The notes under the pieces were generated by a model. The model saw nothing but the letters and a program-made list of their open reading frames with translations, had not been told where the DNA came from and did no database searches. DNA of 64,000 nucleotides. Origin: Dendrocalamus latiflorus (Eukaryota > Streptophyta > Magnoliopsida > Poales > Poaceae). Positions 57,101-64,000 of this stretch are shown here, one piece after another. Each line of letters begins with the position of its first letter. Position 1 is the stretch's first letter. The stretch spans positions 13,409,624 through 13,473,623 of the forward strand of contig CM029642.1 in assembly GCA_017311315.1 (NCBI GenBank). The letters run 5' to 3'. A program made the position numbers and the translations under genes.

Positions 57101-58279
57101 GCTGCTCGGCAGGTGGCCGGGGCAGGTGAACTACTGATTGGAGCACCTCAAGTTGCTGCCCTTCGAGGCTAATACCAATGGCCAATCACTGCATGGCGTC
57201 TTAATCAACCGCGATATCAAAAGAGATGTGCGCGAACAACTGCATGTCCTAATCAACTGTGTTATCAAAAGAGATGGGCTAATAAACTATTGTTAGAGTT
57301 AATGGCTATGGTTGGATCAAGCCCATCAATGAGATTTTTTTATAAGAACAACAGTTATATAGGATGGATGCCTGTGTAATAGATGCTAAAATTTTTAATT
57401 GAAACAAATTCTTATGTTAGTTATATAAATGATTAAACTCAGTGGACTATGATGCAAGTATTGTTGCCAAGCTAAAATTGATTATAGCAAGATCTAAGGT
57501 ATAACCCTGACATATGCGACTTGAGAAATTCTTTGTATCAGCAATAGGTGTGCATGCTAGAAAAAAAAAGAGATCAAGAACAATTACTTAAAGCGTAGAA
57601 TTCTTTGCATAGCTACTTTGTCCATCCCCTTCGACCATGTAAAAAATCACGTTCTATATTCATTGTAGCTGCCAATTTGGCCCAAAGCTTGTTTCGCTTT
57701 CGGTTTCTAGCTTTCAGCTTATTTTTCACTATTAATAAATTTCGTCTTTTTCTGATTTTTTTTAGCTTTTTTATCATTTCTTTTTTTCGTATTCGTTTGC
57801 ATTACACGTGCTGGGCTAACCCTTTTTTTCTATTTTTAAATTTTTTAAATTTAATTATGTCAAATAAGCCACTATCAGCTACAGTGTAATTTCAGCCAGC
57901 TACAGTGAAATTCAACCATAAGCCACAATAATTCGGTCCAACCGAGCACCACCAAAGCTCTTCCAATGATGGGCTTGGATCCAACATAGCCATTAAAACA
58001 ATAGTTAATTAGCGTATCTCTTTTGATATCTCAGTTGATTAGGACATCGTGCAGCAGTGGTTGGTGCGCATCTCTTTTGATAACACAGTTCCAACAATAG
58101 TTAATTAGCGATCTCTTTTGATAACTCAGGTGATTAGGACATCGTACAGTGGTTGGTGCGCATCCCTTTTGACAACAGCTGATTAGGACATCATACAGTG
58201 GTTGGCCTCCGGTATAGCCTCAAACGACAGCAACTTGGAGTTCTCCAATTAGCAGTCTCCGGCCACCTGCCGAGCAGCG
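57101..58279. repeat. Large inverted repeat (foldback-like)
   Basis: Left arm 57101-57331 and right arm 57963-58279 are inverted copies (GCTGCTCGGCAGGTGGCCGG versus CCGGCCACCTGCCGAGCAGC; TTGGATCAAGCCCATCA versus TGATGGGCTTGGATCCAA). The right arm is longer because the phrase ATCTCTTTTGATAAC...GTGATTAGGACATCGT is repeated about three times. The 630-bp spacer carries a family-H MITE-like block (57660-57955). Confidence 0.85.
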
Positions 58280-58476
58280 GCTGCTCGGCAGTGCCTTCCG
58301 AGCAGGGGTTTCAAGTTGTGGTAAACCTGTACACCCATCGACCAATGTCATTGATTCAACAGCTGTTGTTTTCTCCGTGTCTGATATGCATGTACTTCGG
58401 CAGGGTTGCAGAGATGGAGCCGACGGATGATAATCAGACGACGTGGAGATTCGAAAGGGCCGTTCTTTTGCAACTG

Positions 58477-58765
58477 TTATGCCCTGTTTATTTTGGTTTA
58501 AATTTTTAGCTTCTGATTTATTTTTTACTATTTCTAAATTTCGTGTTTTTCTAAATTTTTAGCTTTTTTTTTTGTTTTTTTGCCGGTTCTTTTTCCCGTA
58601 TTCGTTTGCGTTGTCCGTAATAGACTAACATGTTTTTTCTATTTTTAAAATTTTAAATCTAGTTAAGCCAAATATGCTACCATCAACTACAGTATAATTT
58701 TAGTCAGTTACAATACAATTTCAGCTATAAATCAACTTATTTCAGCCCAAAGGAACAACACCTAT
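58477..58765. mobile_element. AT-rich MITE, family H copy 4
   Basis: From ATGCCCTGTTTATTTTGG to CAGCCCAAAGGAACAACACC, with GTATTCGTTTGCGTTGTCC and AGTTAAGCCAAATATGC inside, as in the copy at 57660-57955. Non-coding. Confidence 0.6.
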
Positions 58766-58783
58766 ATCTATATGGATCATATG

Positions 58784-59120
58784 TGTTGGGGAGCGGTCCC
58801 ATCATGTTCCCTACGGGCCATGCCCACGCATGTATGTAAACAAATGTAGAACTACTTAGAGCATATCAAAGAAAAGATATGTATACTTCTATTAGCAAGG
58901 ATCCTAAGAAGGATGTTTATGTAAATATTCTCGTCCGTGTATATAAATATAGTTCATAGGGCACTATAGAAGGGGAGAACCATTCAAGTGAATAGAAATT
59001 GCCGGTTGAATTCATTGTGCTCATTTTACACCTCTTCTCTCGTTGAAGTTTTAGGCTCAAGGTAATCCACTCAGGTCCTACGAAGCTCCGTTACCTACTG
59101 TTTGATACGTAGTTATAGCA
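58784..59120 (+). mobile_element. Probable solo LTR (337 bp)
   Basis: Begins TGTTGGGGAGCGG and ends TTATAGCA, flanked by ATATG on both sides (58779-58783 and 59121-59125). It contains TATATAAATATAG (about 58938) and sequence typical of an LTR R/U5 end (GTGCTCATTTTACACC). No internal domain is present. The ends share only TG/CA, so the call rests mainly on the target duplication. Confidence 0.55.
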
Positions 59121-59509
59121 ATATGGAAATTGTATAAGGGGCATATCTGGGGGTACGTGAGATTGAACCATTCTCGTTGGCTCTGAAGGCAATAACGTAG
59201 CCCAACGGAGGGCACAAGATCGGAAAATACAGACACAAAGCACAAAACATACGCTCGACGGTAGCCATCGTATAATTTGACACGCCCAACGAACGACTAG
59301 CCCGGTGGACATATCTAGGGCCCCACGAAGTATGGAGGATTTCGGCGCAAAAGATAGCTTACTGGCCCATATATAAAGCCCGACATTGAGCTGCCACCCC
59401 ATTTAGACCATACATCGCCCAAATATGAGAATGTCCAGCCCATTTCAAACGGCCCTTCGAAGCTCATTTAGGCCTAATAAGGGACCAACGGCCTTACCGA
59501 ACCATCGTA

Positions 59510-59737
59510 GGACCTGTTCTTTTAGCTGAGACTTATGGTTTTTGGCTGTGGTTTATGACTTTTGAACTATTCGTGCGAGAGATTATATAGTAACAAAAAC
59601 TCACGTGTGATTTTTGCCGATATAAATGAAGTCGGTACAGTATGTACTACAATTATTATTAGACCCTATCTTAAAAAACACTCTGTTTAAAAGCTAGTTA
59701 TTGTAGAAAAGTCAAAAGTTAAAAAAAGAACAGGACC
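59510..59737. mobile_element. MITE with GGACCTGTTCTTTT ends
   Basis: Left GGACCTGTTCTTTT and right AAAAAGAACAGGACC are inverted. The interior CCGATATAAATGAAG and ACAGTATGTACTACAAT matches a decayed copy at 28640-28860, just upstream of the NLR. Confidence 0.7.
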
Positions 59738-59739
59738 AT

Positions 59740-61550
59740 AGTGATCCAGCCCAGCACATTACTGCTTTTTTCCGACAAACATGTTACTGCTGAATCGAGG
59801 AAACCGAACAAAGCAACGTTCACATGAAGCCCGAGTCTGTTAGACCCACTAATGCAAAGAAGCCGTCTAAAACCGAAAACTGGAGTACCCGAAACGTGAC
59901 ACATGCAAGTAAAAAAAACCCTAAAATCCTACCACAAAAAAAAAAACTAAAATCTACGTTTTTCGCATGCCTAGACGAGTGCTCTACGTTCAACCGCAAA
60001 CCTACCAGTTGGCCCATGGCTGACAGAAGGCCCATGTGGGTCCTAGGCAGGGCAGGATACCACGACGACGTCTGGCCTGCCTACAGCCAATTACAAACGA
60101 ATTCCTCTCCTCTCCGTTACTGGGAGATGTAAATTAAGATTTACAAGCCAACATAAAATGATACATAAATGCACGTAAACATTTATCCCACCATCAGCAA
60201 CGTTGAGGCCGAATATTCATCCAGATCAATTCAGCAGGTACAATTCCTTCAAAAGATCGATAATGAAGTAGCAAAAAGCTGTATTCATATTTGTTGTGGT
60301 ATTGGCCACAACAGTGAGTATATATTTAGGTACCCTTCTACAACGAGGATTTGGATTTGCTATAGCTAGAGAGAGTCAATAGGATGAGAGAGAGTTAGGG
60401 AGTAAAATGAGTAGATTTGATTATCCTTTACCCCTCTTACGATTTATATACATAAATATGGTATGGTAGGAAATTTCCATCTTACTCCTTAATAATTACA
60501 AAAGGTGAGGGTAAATCGGTACATTCTTATATGTGTGTGTATGTATATATATGTATATGTGTGTGTGTATAAGCATATATTTATAACATATTCAATAAAG
60601 ACACAAGCATGACATAAAAGACATAAAAATAATTTAATCAACATATAATCATATAAACCTCTTAAGTCATTGAAAAAGAACATATGCCCATCATATATGC
60701 CATGTAAGAGTTCAAGATCGGTATATCCGCATGTAAATAATGTATGTTATTCCAAATGAATGTTGATATCAACAAACATATATGACCAAAATTAGCATGT
60801 TATCAAGGTTTTGATTGATATATATTGCTCTCAGAAGGCTAGTTACACAAGATTCATTCTTGACCCTCTACCATGACAAGTGTTAATCTTAATTATATAT
60901 GACAGTTGTAGATTTGATCTTGAGCCCTAAATCAAGATTTGCTATTAAAGTAAACTACCATATCATGATCCAATGATGCTGTACAGTATAAATGATGATA
61001 TAATCAATTTAACATTCAACTAACATGAACACTATTGATCATAACAGAGTTCGGCTTCTTCAAGAACAACCGAAAAAGTTCTGTAACTTAGCTTCAGTGA
61101 AGTATAATTGCTGTAAATCTTAGGTGCTACTGTTCTTGGTAGCTGCTGCTACATGCTGATGTAGGCTCGTTAATTACCTGAACTGTGCATGGCTCTGTAT
61201 CGTCATCATCTCACTAGTAAGTAGTCACTGCTCACAGCACAGGGCACACCCTTTATTTATTTATATTCGTCATAATCTCAGGATGAGCTTGTTTCAAGAA
61301 AAGTACTGTCAGGGTGAGATGATAGCCTCTGTAAATTGGCAAAGAAACGATGCTGGAATTTTTGCCTGGAGTTCTTTAGCCATTTTGAAGTGAACATTAT
61401 GGTGAGCTTTTTTAATAGTACTAGCTTGTACAATTAGTGGTGAGAAACCTTTGGGCCTACATATTTGCAAAAATGGATACATCCTAGAAACACATCCGGC
61501 CCACCTTTGGAGTGCGATTGGACTGGTCCTGTAATTGAACATCTAGCCCA
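59740..61550. other. AT-rich intergenic sequence
   Basis: Includes a mixed (GT)n/(TA)n microsatellite at about 60528-60572. Short open frames lack domains. I see no gene. Confidence 0.6.
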
Positions 61551-61589
61551 TTCTAGCCGGATTCAGAAGGTTCACTAGTGCTCCCGCTA

Positions 61590-61720
61590 GGCCGATCCGA
61601 ATTCCGAACCCATCGTGTCATCGTCTCCGCCGCCGAGCAGGCTCCCGGCGGCGTCCTTGGCAACCCCGGCCACCGCGTCGCCGCCCGGTTCTAGATCTTG
61701 TTCTGGTGAGTTCTCCGGAT
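61590..61720 (+). other. Small GC-rich island, possible exon fragment
   Basis: CCGCCGCCGAGCAGGCTCCC to GGTTCTAGATC in otherwise AT-rich sequence, followed by CTGGTGAGTTC, a fair splice-donor match. No recognisable protein; it may be a leader exon fragment. Confidence 0.25.
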
Positions 61721-61779
61721 CATCTGGTGCTTGCTTAGGTTATATTGGTTCAGCTTAATTGGCAAGGACAGCAAATCGG

Positions 61780-62700
61780 GGCGGAGCAATCCAAGCACGT
61801 AACACAGGATTTTCCAAATGTTAGAATAGATCTTTCAGTATTGCTATACAACATTCGACTGTTTTTGAGGACAAAAACAGTCAGATTGATCTGGAGCGTT
61901 AGATCTCCATCCAACGATCCACTCATACAAGCCCCCCTCGAAAAAAATGACCCCCTCCCAAAAAAATGATCTAGGACGTTGAATCTCCATCTAACGGCTC
62001 AAAAGATCTTTACTATCGACTTGTCAGCCACTTTGCAAAGAGATTCCTCAACATGCATGAAGCCCAGTAGAATTGTAAGGTGGCTTGTTGGGTTTAGCTA
62101 AGTCAATTTAGGCAGCTCCTCGTAATTATGGTTGTTCAACTTCGAATCCTTTTGTTCTAGTTTTATTAGTGCAGGTATTACCGGGGGTTTAGTGATCTCT
62201 ATATGTGATCATGTAGAAGCCTCAGACCAACAACGAATTGAAATTCTTGAAATGATTAGTAACAATTGGCTGACTGACAGAGAACTGTAGGTACCACTAT
62301 CTACACAATAGTACATCACAAGACATAGGTCCGGTTATTTTCGGCTTATGGTATATAGCTTTCCTCGAACAAATAAACGAGATGGCTTCTTTGCCATATT
62401 TTTGAAGCAGCTTATCAAGACAACCTTTTCGACGCGGTTTATCGGCATTCGATTCATTCGCATAAGCGTTCACATTAGAGCCAAAAATCAGCCATAAGTC
62501 ACAGTCGAAAAGATCTCACCTATATAATGATGCATCACAAACAGGTACCTTCTAAGCAAGTGATTGTGGTAGAACATTATGTGGCCGATTGATTGATTGA
62601 TTGATCAGAGTATAACCATTTATAGCATAGAGCACACAACATACAGATACAGTATTCGTTCGGATATATTGCACACACACACATACGCCAACACTCACGA
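61780..62700. other. Intergenic sequence with possible MITE relic
   Basis: 61870-62010 holds GCGTTAGATCTCCATCCAAC and GACGTTGAATCTCCATCTAA, recalling the arms of the Mutator-type MITEs, but no clean inverted ends were found. The rest shows nothing. Confidence 0.35.
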
Positions 62701-63234
62701 TATGAGACAAGTAAGTTCAAACATTAATACTTCATTTCTGATATGCAGGAAACTTTGCTTCAAGTATCTAGGCATGAGTGAAACAGCTATTAAACCACAG
62801 GGGCTAAGCAGTACTCAACGAAACATATCACACACCATTTATTTAATAGGCCGGTATTGTTACATCACTTTAATTACGATTACAGTACCCAATCAAAGCA
62901 TAGCACACGGTACACTAACACATGATCTGTTCAGGCCGGCACACCACACTCATTATAAGAAACCATGATAGTTGAAAGAAAGCCACACAAATCCAACTCC
63001 TGAGCATAGGCATAACCTGATGCTCAACGACACGCAATGCTGAATAAATAACCACACACAGGCACACCCAGACACACCTGCTGCACCTGCAGAATAAGTA
63101 AATAACCGCACACCCAGACACACCTGCAGAATATATTGGCACACAACCAGGATAAATAGCCACACGCAACGCGCACACACAAACATGGGATTCGACGATG
63201 AATGTGCATGAAAGCACACATATAGAAATAATCT
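62700..63234 (-). other. 3' flank of the second NLR
   Basis: Matches in blocks the 3' flank of the first NLR (CTGATATGCAGGAAACTT, GCTTCAAGTATCTAGGCATG, CCCAATCAAAGCAT). It also carries two copies of CACACCCAGACACACCTG about 50 bp apart (63063 and 63111). Confidence 0.6.
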
Positions 63235-64000
63235 CTACTTCGAAACAGAGCTGCTTGCAGCCGCAGTGCCCTCAGGGGGTGGATTGTGTGCAAGGATAGG
63301 ATGGTTTGGATTTGCTTCCATGTCTTTTGCGATTTGACTGAGTTGACTCTGGTCACAGTTGCCGTTGAGCTCAATCTTTTTCAGGCTTGGAAGTTTTTCA
63401 ATTCCAGAAACAGCAATTTCCACTATGGTGGAAGTCCAAACTATCTTCTCGAGCTTAGGAGCTGCATCCTGTTCAAAACAAACGTGTACGATGTTTGAGC
63501 CCTCGATGACAAGAAACTTGAGTTTTTTGAATTCTTTCCTCTTCAAAGCAAGCTCATTGTGGGTATATGACTCGCGCCGGAGCCTCATGCAACGCAAGTT
63601 GACAAGCTGACCCAGGATCTGTATATCACTCAAGTAGGTACCACATAGAGTTATCTTGGAAAGTTGATGAAGCTCTTTGATCCAAGTAGGCAGCCCCTGT
63701 ATCCATCCATTGATGTTAAGGCTCGTAAGAGATTTGGGAGGTGATAATTCTTCATTGTCCGTGTTCATGTCATCAGCCACACCATCACCATGTTTTTTTG
63801 AGCGAAAACCACCATCACCTTTTACTGGTTCAATACGGACTGACAAAGAGCATAGGCATTCATTTAGGTTCCCGATTACCCGAAGCAAAGTTTTCAGAAA
63901 AAGAGCTGCATTGTCATGGATAACCACACCCAGTTTCCTCAACTGCTCCAGCCGGCCAACTTCTTCCTACTCACGCTCGTCAACAGCACTCTGGGAAACT
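63235..64000 (-). pseudogene. Second NLR, C-terminal LRR part, truncated by window end
   Basis: The minus strand reads GRLEQLRKLGVVIHD, LNECLCSLSVRIEP, LSKITLCGTYLSDIQILGQL, FKKLKFLVIEGSNIVHVCFE, AAPKLEKIVWTSTIVEIAVS and GIEKLPSLKKIELNG, ending at 63235. The first NLR has matching text (LRKLGVVIHD, NECLRSLSIEI, APKLKKIVWTFTNIVSLSGI). The open part runs from 63942. In the same frame upstream, a TAG occurs at 63967-63969 inside the LRR, and open codons continue on the far side, so the gene may be dead or the base may be wrong. The rest lies beyond the window. Confidence 0.8.

Noticed and set aside
63024..63374. Cysteine/valine-rich minus-strand frame downstream of the second NLR
   Set aside because: It derives from CACACA/CCTGCAG repeats in the 3' flank; the related frame at 24185-24481 is equally repeat-driven.

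Overview
The window looks like repeat-rich nuclear DNA of a grass (Poaceae). The evidence is GC-rich codon use in the host genes, a coiled-coil/NB-ARC/LRR immune receptor of a grass-type subfamily, and grass-style Ty1/copia, Ty3/gypsy, Helitron, TRIM and MITE sequences. I cannot name the species. I saw no rRNA, tRNA, CRISPR, operon or prokaryotic signal.

Layout. 1-4631: a Ty1/copia element entering from the left, with a broken gag-pol and a short 3' LTR. 4632-6371: host intergenic or leader sequence. 6372-7336: a GT64-type glycosyltransferase gene copy broken by a small frameshifting deletion. 7360-13382: a Helitron Pif1-like helicase fragment, split by a very young copia element (7685-12895) whose two 320-bp LTRs look identical. 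13383-19340: old repeats, a 47-bp minisatellite, and a minus-strand DUF4283-like relic interrupted by a MITE. 19622-23700: a GC-rich repeat-like segment, a complete TRIM element (21335-22032), a Mutator-type MITE with a perfect 9-bp target duplication, and a hAT-like relic.

24640-28140 (minus): the only long intact host gene, a 1166-residue NLR. Its P-loop is degenerate and a module of about 57 residues is repeated in front of kinase-2. 28970-43260: an old Tat-like gypsy element lying in minus orientation. Its gag, protease, RT, RNase H and integrase relics run from 43.0 down to 34.8 kb. A 47-bp minisatellite follows, then an antisense (plus-strand) relic like the 'putative gypsy type transposon' family. 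A 3170-bp solo LTR (36265-39434, target duplication GGTAT) has landed between its RNase H and integrase.

43570-44190: first exon of the splicing-factor gene SF3a60 fused to the C-terminal end of a Helitron helicase, a probable gene capture. 48241-55998: a copia element with three LTRs and two internal regions inside one target-site duplication (GTGGA); the first internal region is almost entirely deleted. 56-62 kb: MITEs, a large inverted repeat and a probable solo LTR. 63235-64000 (minus): the 3' end of a second NLR, related to the first in its LRR and in its downstream flank. The two NLRs therefore look like a paralogous pair separated by about 35 kb of transposon traffic.

Only the first NLR appears intact. 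Nearly every other long coding unit carries identifiable stops or frameshifts. Family names come from motif recognition and memory; no database search was run.
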